The translations under genes were made by a program, and so were the position numbers. Below the pieces are notes generated by a model. That model did no database searches and had not been told where the DNA came from. It saw only the letters and a list, made by a program, of their open reading frames with translations. Shown one piece after another: positions 1-6,820 of a stretch of DNA of 13,779 nucleotides; the first letter of the stretch is position 1; each line of letters opens with the position of its first letter. This stretch comes from Calditrichota bacterium (GTDB lineage: Bacteria > Zixibacteria > MSB-5A5 > GN15 > FEB-12): the NCBI GenBank assembly GCA_008501655.1, contig QQUK01000232.1:1-13779 (forward strand). The letters are read 5' to 3'.

Positions 1-152
1 AAATCGCCGGTGTTTGCGGCGGGATAGCTGAAGATTGTGAAATGGATTCAACCCTTGTCCGCATGATCTGGCTTATCTGTGTCCTTGGATTGGGCTTTGG
101 CGTTTTGGCATATATTATCGCCTGGATCATCATGCCGGAGCGGGTCGGGTAG
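1..152 (+). CDS. PspC-domain membrane protein, C-terminal fragment (5' end outside window)
   Basis: Only the last 49 codons are present, read in the frame that starts at base 3 and ends with TAG at 150-152. The peptide opens with IAGVCGGIAED, continues with STLVRMIWLI and a hydrophobic helix (about residues 24-44 of the fragment), and ends IIMPERVG. A GVCGGIAE-type loop, a TLVR segment, a transmembrane helix and a closing I-M-P-E are the hallmarks of the PspC domain, found in the phage-shock-protein C family of inner-membrane stress sensors. The domain ends almost at the stop codon, so this is either a small stand-alone PspC protein or a longer protein ending in PspC. The missing N-terminus prevents a choice. 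It lies upstream of the lipoprotein gene in the same direction. Confidence 0.85.
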   Translation, partial: IAGVCGGIAEDCEMDSTLVRMIWLICVLGLGFGVLAYIIAWIIMPERVG

Positions 153-217
153 GAAGTTTTGTAAAATGAACATTAAAAGGGGTCAACTCGTCTGTTAAGT
201 AGACACGGGAGGTGTAG

Positions 218-688
218 GTGAAGTATTTGTCTAAATATATTTATATTCTATTCATATTAATATTGTGTAGTTGTTCTGAAAATACTTCAGAAAAAAGATA
301 TATCTATATAGTGGAAGAATCATTTGGTAGTGATATGATATATGGTTATCACTCCAAGTATGAATGGCTTGTAAAAGTAAATAATGGGAATGGATTTAAT
401 TTATCAGAAAGAGGCCGTAAAGTATATTTTAAAGAAATTCTTAAAGATTCAATTCATCTTGACAGTGAGTGGATTGTTATGTTACATGAAGATACAACAT
501 ATATAACTAAAAATATTTTTAATCTATGGATTACAATTGATACAGCAATTGTAACACGTGAAGGAAGTCATCGCTGGGGAACTGTTAAAATTGTATTAGA
601 CACTACAGGTATTGCGGATACAATCAATTTTAATGATGATGAAATTATACATCTACTTAATGAAGTACATGAAAAGTATAAATTATAA
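218..688 (+). CDS. Small AT-rich predicted lipoprotein of unknown function
   Basis: A 156-residue product starting at GTG 218, chosen because a strong Shine-Dalgarno (GGGAGGTG, 207-214) sits just upstream. The N-terminus has K2 and K6, a hydrophobic stretch YIYILFILIL, and a lipobox L-C-S-C with the lipid-attached cysteine at residue 19, so it is predicted to be exported and membrane-anchored. The remainder (about 135 residues) is rich in Ile, Tyr, Asn and Asp; I recognise no domain in it. A segment near residues 105-126 (ITIDTAIVTREG onward) looks like beta strands. GC is about 27% by hand count, far below the aconitase gene beside it (about 45%), which suggests recent acquisition or weak selection on codon use. 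It converges on aconitase across a shared terminator. The reading frame is well supported by start signal and signal peptide; the function is not known. Confidence 0.75.
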   Translation: MKYLSKYIYILFILILCSCSENTSEKRYIYIVEESFGSDMIYGYHSKYEWLVKVNNGNGFNLSERGRKVYFKEILKDSIHLDSEWIVMLHEDTTYITKNIFNLWITIDTAIVTREGSHRWGTVKIVLDTTGIADTINFNDDEIIHLLNEVHEKYKL

Positions 689-724
689 TTAAAAAATACC
701 TCATTAAAGTAAATAAGCTAAAAC

Positions 725-765
725 AAAAAAGTCACACTTCGACTCCGCTCAGTGTGACTTTTTTT
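725..765. terminator. Bidirectional intrinsic terminator between lipoprotein gene and acnA
   Basis: The arms GTCACACT (731-738) and AGTGTGAC (751-758) pair perfectly over 8 bp around a 12-nt loop. An A-run (725-730) lies to the left and a T-run (759-765) to the right, so the stem can extend and the site can stop transcription in both directions. It sits between two convergent genes, 37 nt after the lipoprotein stop and 14 nt after the aconitase stop. The loop and inner stem read CTTCGACTCCGCTCAG, a core I recall as frequent in intergenic hairpins of Bacteroidota and relatives. Confidence 0.9.
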
Positions 766-778
766 CAGTAATTCTTTT

Positions 779-3451
779 CTACTTCGCCAACTGCCGTAAA
801 ACAGTCTGCAAAATTCCACCGTTGCGATAATAATCAATCTCAACCGGAGTATCCAATCGGGCGATCATATCAAACGTCTTTTCACCATCTTTACCGTAAG
901 CCTTGACTTTGACCCGGTCTTTTGGTCTGATTTCATTTGACAGTTCCTCGATAGAAAACACTTCATGTCCGGTCAATCCAAGTGATTCTTTTGTGTCACC
1001 ATCCAAAAACTGCAGAGGAAGTACACCCATACCAACTAAGTTGGAACGGTGAATCCGTTCGAATGATTTTGCTAACACCGCTTTGACACCTAAAAGGAAA
1101 GTACCCTTGGCAGCCCAGTCACGGGATGAACCCATTCCGTAATCGGAACCGGCTAACACAACCAGCGGGATGTTTTCCTCTTTGTATTTCTGAGCAGCAT
1201 CGTAAATCGACATCTGCGCATCAGTCGGCAGGTGAACAGTCACACCACCCTCAGTTCCCGGAGCAAGCTGATTACGGAGACGGATATTGGCAAACGTCCC
1301 GCGCGTCATAATCCGGTCATTACCTCGTCTGGAACCGTAGGAATTAAAATCAGCAAACTGTACGCCATTATCCATCAGGAATTTTCCGGCCGGTGAGTCA
1401 GCTGTGATAGCTCCCGCCGGAGAGATATGGTCGGTTGTGATAGAATCACCAAGCACCGCCAAAGCTCTGGCGCCGGAAATCGGTTTGATTTCTTCCGGTT
1501 CTTTTGGTAAATCGACAAAAAACGGAGGTTCCTGTATATAGGTTGACTTTTCATCCCATTCATACAGATCACCGTCCGGTGATTTTATCTTGTTCCAGGT
1601 TTCATTCCCGTCAAAGACTGAACTATACTGTTGCTGGAACATTTCCGGTTTGACCGACTGCGTGATAGCTTCCTGAATCTCAACCGATGTCGGCCAGATA
1701 TCACGAAGGTATACATCGTTCCCGTCAGAACCTTTGCCGATCGGCTCGTTGGTTAAATCTATATCAACGGTTCCGGCAAGTGCATACGCAACTACTAAAG
1801 GAGGTGATGCTAAATAGTTCGCTTTGGTATGCGGAGAGACACGGCCTTCGAAATTTCTGTTACCGGAAAGGACAGCCGATGCGACAAGATTTCCAGAGTT
1901 GATTGCTTCGACAATCGGTTCATCAAGAGGTCCGGAGTTACCGATACAGGTTGTGCATCCATAGCCGACATTGTTAAATCCGATTTTTTCAAAGTAATCA
2001 AGCAGGCCGGAATCTTTCAGATATTCAATAACAACTTTCGAACCGGGAGCGAGGGATGTTTTGACATACGATGCCGGTTTCAACCCTTTTTCAACAGCTT
2101 TTTTAGCAACAAGTCCGGCAGCCATCAGAACCGATGGGTCTGATGTATTGGTACATGAGGTTATCGCAGCGATAACCACAGAACCATGTTTCATTTCTGT
2201 ATTATAATTAGAATTCAGTTTTACTGATTTATCGATATCGGAAGCTGAAACTTCAAAACCGCGTTCTTTAACCGGCTTCTGCATATCAGATTCAAATTCC
2301 GATTTCATCTTCGAAAGAACAATCTTATCCTGCGGTCGTTTTGGTCCGGCAAGGGATGGTTCGACCGTTGAAATATCGAGTTCAAGCATATCAGTGAAAG
2401 TCGGTTCAGGAGAATCAGAATTTCTGAACAATCCCTGTTCTTTTGTATATGCTTCCACCAATGCAATCTGTTCATCAGAACGACCGGTCATTTTCATATA
2501 ATCAAGGGTAGCGTTATCAAACGGGAAATACCCCATTGTTGCACCGTATTCCGGAGCCATATTTGCGATCATCGCTTTAGTTGGGAGGGAAAGGTGGTCT
2601 AATGCAGGTCCACAATATTCAACAAATTTGCCGACAACACCTTTTTCGCGAAGCATCTGAGTTACCGTTAAGACTAAATCTGTTCCGGTGACACCTTCGT
2701 TCAGTTTCCCGGTCATTTTAAAGCCGATGACTTCCGGGGTAAGCATATAAATAGGCTGACCGAGCATGATAGCTTCGGCTTCAATACCGCCGACACCCCA
2801 GCCAACGACACCAAGTCCATTAATCATAACCGTGTGAGAATCAGTACCTACAAGAGAGTCCGGATACGCAACGCCATCTTTTAAAAGGACACCCTGAGCA
2901 AGAAATTCTAAATTGACCTGATGGCAGATACCGGTTGCAGGGGGAACTACCGAAAAGTTTGAAAATGCTTTCTGACCCCAGTGGAGGAATTGGTAGCGTT
3001 CATTGTTGCGTTCGAATTCTTTATCCATATTGAACTGGAGGGAGTCGTTTTTACCGTAAGAGTCAACCTGAACAGAGTGGTCGATTACCAGGTCGACATT
3101 TACAAGCGGATTAATTTTTTTCGGGTCACCGCCCATTGCTTTCATGGCAGTACGTAATGCGGCTAAATCGACAACAGCCGGAACACCGGTGAAATCCTGC
3201 AGGAGTACCCGTCCCGGTTTAAAAGGGAGTTCATTTTCACCGACATTTTTAGCGTCATAAGCAGCCAGTCGTTTTACATCATCATCTTTAACAAGTCTTC
3301 CGTCACAATTTCTGAGAACCGCCTCGAGGAGTATTTTAATGGAATATGGTAAATTGTCTATATTCCCAAATTCTTTTAATGCGTCGAGTCTGTAAATTGT
3401 ATAACTGCCGAATTTTGTCTTAAGCTCATATTGAGCGTTGAATCGGTCCAT
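779..3451 (-). CDS. acnA: Aconitate hydratase, AcnA/IRP1 type
   Basis: An 890-residue cytosolic [4Fe-4S] enzyme that interconverts citrate and isocitrate through cis-aconitate in the TCA and glyoxylate cycles. The length and three cluster ligands match the AcnA/IRP1 branch: C433 in ITSCTNTS, and C499 and C502 in GYGCTTCIG. Other family signatures are VGTDSHTVM (about residue 203), SGNRNFEGR (about 530), GDSITTDHISPAG (about 668, start of the C-terminal swivel domain), SYGSRRGND (about 705) and GSDYGMGSSRDWAAKG (about 770). No motif is disrupted. ATG at 3449-3451 is preceded by AAGGAGA six bases away and by a good sigma-70-type promoter (3498-3526). It is monocistronic: convergent with the lipoprotein gene and divergent from ispE. 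Substrate is firm from family signatures; the alternative, 2-methylcitrate dehydratase AcnD, cannot be fully excluded, but no prp genes are nearby. Confidence 0.97.
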   Translation of the reverse strand: MDRFNAQYELKTKFGSYTIYRLDALKEFGNIDNLPYSIKILLEAVLRNCDGRLVKDDDVKRLAAYDAKNVGENELPFKPGRVLLQDFTGVPAVVDLAALRTAMKAMGGDPKKINPLVNVDLVIDHSVQVDSYGKNDSLQFNMDKEFERNNERYQFLHWGQKAFSNFSVVPPATGICHQVNLEFLAQGVLLKDGVAYPDSLVGTDSHTVMINGLGVVGWGVGGIEAEAIMLGQPIYMLTPEVIGFKMTGKLNEGVTGTDLVLTVTQMLREKGVVGKFVEYCGPALDHLSLPTKAMIANMAPEYGATMGYFPFDNATLDYMKMTGRSDEQIALVEAYTKEQGLFRNSDSPEPTFTDMLELDISTVEPSLAGPKRPQDKIVLSKMKSEFESDMQKPVKERGFEVSASDIDKSVKLNSNYNTEMKHGSVVIAAITSCTNTSDPSVLMAAGLVAKKAVEKGLKPASYVKTSLAPGSKVVIEYLKDSGLLDYFEKIGFNNVGYGCTTCIGNSGPLDEPIVEAINSGNLVASAVLSGNRNFEGRVSPHTKANYLASPPLVVAYALAGTVDIDLTNEPIGKGSDGNDVYLRDIWPTSVEIQEAITQSVKPEMFQQQYSSVFDGNETWNKIKSPDGDLYEWDEKSTYIQEPPFFVDLPKEPEEIKPISGARALAVLGDSITTDHISPAGAITADSPAGKFLMDNGVQFADFNSYGSRRGNDRIMTRGTFANIRLRNQLAPGTEGGVTVHLPTDAQMSIYDAAQKYKEENIPLVVLAGSDYGMGSSRDWAAKGTFLLGVKAVLAKSFERIHRSNLVGMGVLPLQFLDGDTKESLGLTGHEVFSIEELSNEIRPKDRVKVKAYGKDGEKTFDMIARLDTPVEIDYYRNGGILQTVLRQLAK

Positions 3452-3497
3452 AGCAATTCTCCTTACATAAAAATATATTCATATTTTGCCGGTTCGT

Positions 3498-3526
3498 AGT
3501 ATAAACAATAAATAGTAATAAAACAA
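3498..3526 (-). promoter_or_regulatory. acnA promoter
   Basis: Read on the minus strand, TTGTTT (3526-3521) and TATACT (3503-3498) are separated by exactly 17 nt. They match the sigma-70 -35 and -10 boxes at 4/6 and 5/6. Transcription would begin near 3491 and give a leader of about 40 nt that carries the AAGGAGA ribosome-binding site. Confidence 0.7.
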
Positions 3527-3565
3527 TATCTGAGATTGAAAATAATAAGAATATTTAGAGTTGCT

Positions 3566-3594
3566 TTTTCTATTGGAAATGCTTAGTATATAAT
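3566..3594 (+). promoter_or_regulatory. Candidate ispE-operon promoter
   Basis: A perfect TATAAT lies at 3589-3594. The best-spaced -35 candidate (TTTTCT, 3566-3571, 17-nt spacer) is poor; TTGCTT at 3561-3566 is better in sequence but 22 nt away. Transcription would start near 3601, after the TTG at 3598, which supports ATG 3643 as the start of ispE. Confidence 0.45.
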
Positions 3595-3642
3595 AGGTTG
3601 TGCTGCAATCCCAATTCAAACAGGATAATTAAGGCAAATATT

Positions 3643-4563
3643 ATGTTTGTGAAAAATATCACAAATAAACAAATAACAATACAAACACCCGCCAAAATAA
3701 ACCTCTTTTTAGAGGTGTTAAACAAGCGTCAGGATGGTTTTCACAATATCAACTCCCTTTTCCAGGCTATTTCACTTTATGATACGTTAACGATAAGTAA
3801 ATCCCAGACTCCCGGTATAAATCTTAAGGTATTAGGGGATAAAGGGATACTGCCAGTAGACAGCAATAATCTGATAATTAAAGCATATAATCTGATGAGG
3901 GAGAAATTCAGCTTAGAAACCGGTGTAGAGGTTGAGTTGCAAAAGGAAATACCGATCGCAGCCGGACTTGCCGGCGGGTCTTCAGATGCCGCTGCGATGC
4001 TTACAGCCTGTAATATCATGTATAATTTAGAATTGTCAAAATCGGAACTTGCAGAATTAGGGCTTGAGCTTGGATCGGATATTCCATTTTTTTTCAGTTC
4101 GGGACAATGTCTTGTTACAGGTCGAGGAGAATTTATCGAAGAAACGGACTATCCTGTCGATTATGAGCTCGTTATCGTCAAGCCAACCATAGCTTTTTCG
4201 ACTGCTGAAAGTTATGCGATGCTTAAAAGAGACTTGACAAAAGTTAAGAATCCGTTTAAGTTAGGCTCGTGCCGGACGAAGAATATTTTCCTACCTGCGC
4301 TTGGAAATGGTTGGAATGATTTTGAAAAAGTCCATCTTTTATCTCATCCGGAAATAGCGGAGATAAAAGATGGACTTTTAGGGGCAGGAGCTTCTCTGGC
4401 ACGAATGAGCGGTTCCGGTCCTTGTGTTTTTGGTATTTTTGAAAGGATACCTAATGACATGGATGTATTACTAAAGGGTAAGAATGATTGGAAGATTTGG
4501 AAGACAAATCCAGTTACGCTTACAGAGCAGGAAACGAAAAATAGGGAGGAGCCGTGGAAATAA
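3643..4563 (+). CDS. ispE: 4-diphosphocytidyl-2-C-methyl-D-erythritol kinase
   Basis: A cytoplasmic GHMP-family kinase that phosphorylates the 2-position of CDP-methylerythritol in the MEP pathway to IPP and DMAPP. The product is 306 residues from ATG 3643, the usual length. TPAKINLFL (15-23) carries the catalytic-type lysine K18. The GHMP ATP loop is IPIAAGLAGGSSDAA (103-117), GSDIPFFF (144-151) supplies the catalytic-type aspartate D146, and ARMSGSGPCVFG (253-264) is the third GHMP motif. The frame stays open upstream to TTG 3598, but that codon lies before the inferred transcription start, adds no family sequence and has no Shine-Dalgarno. ATG 3643 has AAGG eight bases upstream. The stop overlaps the spoVG start by 10 nt, so the two genes are probably translationally coupled. 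A perfect 20-bp inverted repeat lies within the coding region at 4326-4379 (see separate entry). Confidence 0.95.
   Translation: MFVKNITNKQITIQTPAKINLFLEVLNKRQDGFHNINSLFQAISLYDTLTISKSQTPGINLKVLGDKGILPVDSNNLIIKAYNLMREKFSLETGVEVELQKEIPIAAGLAGGSSDAAAMLTACNIMYNLELSKSELAELGLELGSDIPFFFSSGQCLVTGRGEFIEETDYPVDYELVIVKPTIAFSTAESYAMLKRDLTKVKNPFKLGSCRTKNIFLPALGNGWNDFEKVHLLSHPEIAEIKDGLLGAGASLARMSGSGPCVFGIFERIPNDMDVLLKGKNDWKIWKTNPVTLTEQETKNREEPWK
4326..4379 (+). repeat. Perfect 20-bp inverted repeat inside ispE
   Basis: Bases 4326-4345 (starting AAAAGTCCATC) are the exact reverse complement of 4360-4379 (ending GATGGACTTTT), with a 14-nt loop at 4346-4359. The mRNA could form an unbroken 20-bp stem, 6 pairs of which are G-C, followed by TTTTA. 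Both arms are coding: the left gives KVHLLS and the right gives EIKDGLL, in the conserved stretch before the last GHMP motif. The stem lies about 175 nt upstream of the spoVG start. It could be an internal mRNA structure or the trace of hairpin-templated sequence copying. Confidence 0.9.
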
Positions 4564-4826
4564 CTGAAATTAGGGTTACGCTTCGTGATGAAGAACGGCT
4601 TAAAGGATTTGCTAACGTGACGTTTGACGACGCTTTCGTTATTCGTGGAATGAAAATCATTCAGGGTAACAATGGGTTTTTTGTATCAATGCCAAGTCGA
4701 AAACGTCCCGACGGAACTTACCAGGATATCGCACATCCTGTAAACAAGGAGATGCGGGAATCGATTGAAATGAAAGTCCTGGAAGCGTATGAAGCAGAGT
4801 TAAAAACTCATGCTGCTGACAATTAA
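4554..4826 (+). CDS. spoVG: SpoVG-family nucleic-acid-binding regulator
   Basis: A 90-residue protein of the SpoVG family, named for Bacillus septation and sporulation phenotypes but widespread in non-sporulating bacteria, where members bind DNA or RNA. The family core is clear: EIRVTLRDEERLKGFANVTF (5-24), FVIRGMKII (28-36), GNNGFFVSMPSRK (38-50) and DIAHPVNKEMRE (58-69), with a charged helical tail. The GTG start at 4554 has a strong GGGAGGA (4544-4550) and overlaps the end of ispE, so it shares that transcript. Nothing nearby suggests sporulation, so I infer a general RNA/DNA-binding regulatory role. Its place between ispE and tRNA-Gln/prs follows a gene order seen in several phyla. Confidence 0.93.
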   Translation: MEITEIRVTLRDEERLKGFANVTFDDAFVIRGMKIIQGNNGFFVSMPSRKRPDGTYQDIAHPVNKEMRESIEMKVLEAYEAELKTHAADN

Positions 4827-4854
4827 GGATTGTACGACGCTTAAAAAATGAATT

Positions 4855-4926
4855 TGGGGCGTCGTCAAGCGGTAAGACACCAGCCTTTGGAGCTGGCATT
4901 CGCAGGTTCGAATCCTGCCGCCCCAG
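4855..4926 (+). tRNA. tRNA-Gln (anticodon UUG)
   Basis: A complete cloverleaf. The acceptor stem TGGGGCG (4855-4861) pairs fully with CGCCCCA (4919-4925), with discriminator G4926. The D arm is GTC-AAGCGGTAA-GAC. The anticodon stem CCAGC/GCTGG encloses CTTTGGA, giving anticodon TTG. The T arm is GCAGG-TTCGAAT-CCTGC. CCA is not encoded; TTTT follows. It lies 28 nt after spoVG with no promoter of its own that I can see, so it is probably processed from the ispE-spoVG-prs transcript. Confidence 0.97.
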
Positions 4927-4937
4927 TTTTAACAATA

Positions 4938-4985
4938 TTAAACCTGCTTCGATTCAGAACTATCTCTGAGACGAAACAGGTTTAA
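4938..4985 (+). promoter_or_regulatory. Long imperfect hairpin between tRNA-Gln and prs
   Basis: The left arm begins TTAAACCTG-C-TTCG and the right arm ends CGAA-A-CAGGTTTAA. Pairing runs over 21 positions (4938-4958 with 4965-4985), broken only by C4947/A4976 and A4952/A4971 and including one T-G wobble, with a 6-nt loop. It is not followed by a T-run on either strand, so it is not a standard intrinsic terminator. The right arm ends 17 nt before the prs start codon, close to its weak Shine-Dalgarno (AGG, 4993-4995). Possible roles are an RNA-processing site that separates the tRNA from prs mRNA, a barrier to exonucleases, or control of prs translation. Confidence 0.75.
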
Positions 4986-5002
4986 ATGTCATAGGTAGAT
5001 TT

Positions 5003-5959
5003 ATGATTATTAGAGAAGACATTCAATTAGTAACCGGAACATCAAATCCGAAACTCGCAGATGACATCGCAAAACATATAGATGTCAAATTAACCGACTG
5101 CATTGTAAAAAGATTTTCCGATGGTGAAGTATTTGTTCAGATCAATGAAAATATCCGCGGTGCAGACCTTTTTATTATCCAGCCGACCAACCCCCCTGCT
5201 GATAATCTCATGGAACTCCTGATGCTGATTGAAGCATCAAGAAGAGCTTCAGCTATGCGTATTACAGCGGTAATCCCTTATTATGGGTATGCAAGAGCAG
5301 ATCGAAAAGACCGTCCGCGTGTTTCGATTACCGCAAAGCTTGTAGCTAATCTTATTACGACTGCAGGTGCCGATCGGATAATTACAATGGACTTACACGC
5401 ATCCCAAATTCAGGGATTTTTTGATTTACCCCATGACCACCTCTATTCTTCGATTATATTTAACGACCATATTGCTGATTTAGACATGAAAGACCTGGTT
5501 GTTGTCTCCCCCGATGTAGGTTCAATCAAACTTGCCCGGGCAACTGCTAAAAAGCTAAATGCCGATTTGGCAATTGTGGATAAGCGGAGACCGGAGGCAA
5601 ATGTTGCTGAGGTAATGAATATTATTGGTGAAGTTAAAGGGAGGAACGTGCTCATCAGGGATGATATGATTGATACCGGGGGATCGATGTGTGCCGCCGC
5701 AGAACATATTAAGTCTATGGGTGCCAAAGATATATATGCTGCCTGTACCCATGGGGTCCTTTCCGGTCAGGCAATTGAAAAGATTGAAAAATCACCGATT
5801 AAGAAAATGATTATTTCAGACTCTATTGACCAGTCAAAAAAGCATTTGACAGATAAATTTGAAGTATTAAGTTGTGCCGAGCTGATCGGTCAGGCAATTA
5901 TGAGAATATCCGATGAAGAGTCGGTTTCTTCACTGTTTGAAGACCAGCCTATAGCTTAG
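5003..5959 (+). CDS. prs: Ribose-phosphate pyrophosphokinase (PRPP synthetase)
   Basis: A 318-residue class I cytoplasmic enzyme making PRPP from ribose 5-phosphate and ATP for nucleotide, histidine, tryptophan and NAD synthesis. The N-terminal domain has the nucleotide-binding RFSDGEVFVQINENIRG (37-53) and PYYGYARADRKDRPR (92-106). TMDLHASQIQGFF (128-140) contains the active-site-type H132. VDKRRP (192-197) is the catalytic flexible loop with K194 and R196. The PRPP loop is RDDMIDTGGS (219-228), with Ser where Thr is commonest. Everything needed for activity is present. ATG 5003 has only a weak AGG upstream and stands just after the 4938-4985 hairpin. The neighbour order tRNA-Gln-prs-rplY is conserved in many bacteria. 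Confidence 0.97.
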   Translation: MIIREDIQLVTGTSNPKLADDIAKHIDVKLTDCIVKRFSDGEVFVQINENIRGADLFIIQPTNPPADNLMELLMLIEASRRASAMRITAVIPYYGYARADRKDRPRVSITAKLVANLITTAGADRIITMDLHASQIQGFFDLPHDHLYSSIIFNDHIADLDMKDLVVVSPDVGSIKLARATAKKLNADLAIVDKRRPEANVAEVMNIIGEVKGRNVLIRDDMIDTGGSMCAAAEHIKSMGAKDIYAACTHGVLSGQAIEKIEKSPIKKMIISDSIDQSKKHLTDKFEVLSCAELIGQAIMRISDEESVSSLFEDQPIA

Positions 5960-6005
5960 AAAATGTGATATTATAATATACCTTTTTGGAGGATAGAAAC
6001 AGAAA

Positions 6006-6713
6006 ATGAAAGAAGTAAGTCTGCAGGCATCACCCCGTACTGCAACGGGAAAAGGTGCTGCACGCCAGAGTCGGATGGCCGGTAATATCCCTGCGGTAAT
6101 GTATGGTCCGGAAACTGCTCCACAAGCGATTGAAGTATCTCTGAAAGATCTTCGTGCTGCCATCAAAGAGACATCATCAACGGTAACTATTTTTGATTTA
6201 CAGGTTGGTGGCAAGTCAAACAAAGTTTTGATTCGTGATATGCAGCGTGACCCGATTACGCTGAGCGTGACTCACATTGATTTTCACGCAATCAGTATGA
6301 ATAAACCAATCAATATAACTGTTCCGATCAATTTCACCGGTATTCCGGAAGGGGTGAAATCTGAAGGCGGGATTTTACAGACAGCGATGCGTGAAATAGA
6401 AATCGCATGTCTGCCGAAAGATATTCCGGAAACGTTTGATGTTGATGTCTCAGAACTGATGGTTGGTGACTCCATTCACGTTCGTGATATCGATATTCCT
6501 AACGCAACGATTCTATCTGAAGAACAGCGTACACTCGTTATCGTCCAGCCTCCTACAATTGTTTCTATCCCTGAAACCGAAACTGAAGGTGAAGAAGGTG
6601 AAGAAGGTCTTGAAGGAGCCGAAGGTGAAGGAGCTGAAGGTGCCGAAGGAGCCGAAGGTGCTGAAGGCGCTGACGGTAAACCCTCTTCAGGAGATGATAA
6701 AAAAGAAGACTAA
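6006..6713 (+). CDS. rplY: Large ribosomal subunit protein bL25, Ctc/TL5 type with acidic tail
   Basis: A 235-residue bL25 of the long general-stress (Ctc/TL5) form. The N-terminal 5S-rRNA-binding domain (about 1-93) includes GKGAARQSRMAGNIPAVMYG (15-34) and IRDMQRDPITLSVTHIDF (76-93). The beta-rich C-terminal domain follows (about 94-190), including GVKSEGGILQ. After residue about 193 there is a low-complexity tail of EGA/EGE repeats up to about 223, then KPSSGDDKKED. Acidic tails are common in long bL25 proteins, but this one is unusually regular. GGAGGA (5988-5993) lies 12 nt before ATG, slightly far. A lone TATAAT (5972-5977) lacks a recognisable -35 partner, so a separate promoter is possible but unproven. 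The usual next gene, pth, is absent; a terminator follows instead. Confidence 0.96.
   Translation: MKEVSLQASPRTATGKGAARQSRMAGNIPAVMYGPETAPQAIEVSLKDLRAAIKETSSTVTIFDLQVGGKSNKVLIRDMQRDPITLSVTHIDFHAISMNKPINITVPINFTGIPEGVKSEGGILQTAMREIEIACLPKDIPETFDVDVSELMVGDSIHVRDIDIPNATILSEEQRTLVIVQPPTIVSIPETETEGEEGEEGLEGAEGEGAEGAEGAEGAEGADGKPSSGDDKKED
6585..6675 (+). repeat. GAAGGN-GCN low-complexity repeat in the 3' part of rplY
   Basis: The coding strand is built of near-tandem units such as GAAGGTGCCGAAGGAGCC, giving EG, EEG and EGA repeats (residues about 194-223). Third positions vary between units (GGT/GGA/GGC, GCC/GCT/GCG-like), so the repeat has partly decayed at DNA level while the amino-acid pattern is kept. 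Confidence 0.85.
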
Positions 6714-6741
6714 TTGTTGTAAGAGACAATTTCAATATTTC

Positions 6742-6773
6742 AGCCCGTTCAATATGATGAGCGGGCTTTTTTA
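6742..6773 (+). terminator. Intrinsic terminator after rplY
   Basis: AGCCCGTTC (6742-6750) pairs with GAGCGGGCT (6759-6767) over 9 bp with one T-G wobble and an 8-nt loop, followed directly by TTTTTATTTT. It lies 28 nt after the rplY stop and closes the ispE-to-rplY unit. Confidence 0.93.
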
Positions 6774-6791
6774 TTTTCAACTCTTCTCTGT

Positions 6792-6820
6792 TTGACAATT
6801 GGATAAATATATACTTAATT
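6792..6820 (+). promoter_or_regulatory. Promoter of the FAD-binding gene, probably leaderless
   Basis: A perfect TTGACA (6792-6797) is followed after 17 nt by TTAATT (6815-6820), a weak -10 box. The ATG at 6827 starts 7 nt after that box, where transcription would begin, and no Shine-Dalgarno sequence precedes it. TATACT at 6810-6815 is a better -10 in sequence but only 12 nt from the -35 box. Confidence 0.55.

Noticed and set aside
188..201. A 14-nt motif (TCGTCTGTTAAGTA) almost repeated at 13742-13755, both upstream of strong Shine-Dalgarno sites
   Set aside because: One mismatch over 14 nt is expected several times by chance among all pairs of positions in a window this long.
190..204. 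GTCT/AGAC stem upstream of the lipoprotein gene, considered as an insertion-sequence end
   Set aside because: Only 4 bp pair, there is no transposase gene or matching second end, and no target duplication is visible.
3598..3642. A 15-codon N-terminal extension of IspE starting at TTG 3598
   Set aside because: It lies at or before the inferred transcription start, has no Shine-Dalgarno and adds nothing that resembles the family.
4657..4935. A 92-codon minus-strand open frame overlapping spoVG and the tRNA, starting MLKLGRQDSNLRMPAPK
   Set aside because: This peptide is the well-known false translation of the strand opposite a tRNA gene; the frame runs antisense through tRNA-Gln and spoVG and has no start signal.
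6463..6795. A 110-codon plus-strand open frame overlapping the end of rplY
   Set aside because: Its Lys/Val/Glu-rich repeats are an out-of-frame reading of the GAAGGN-GCN repeat in rplY, and it runs through the terminator.
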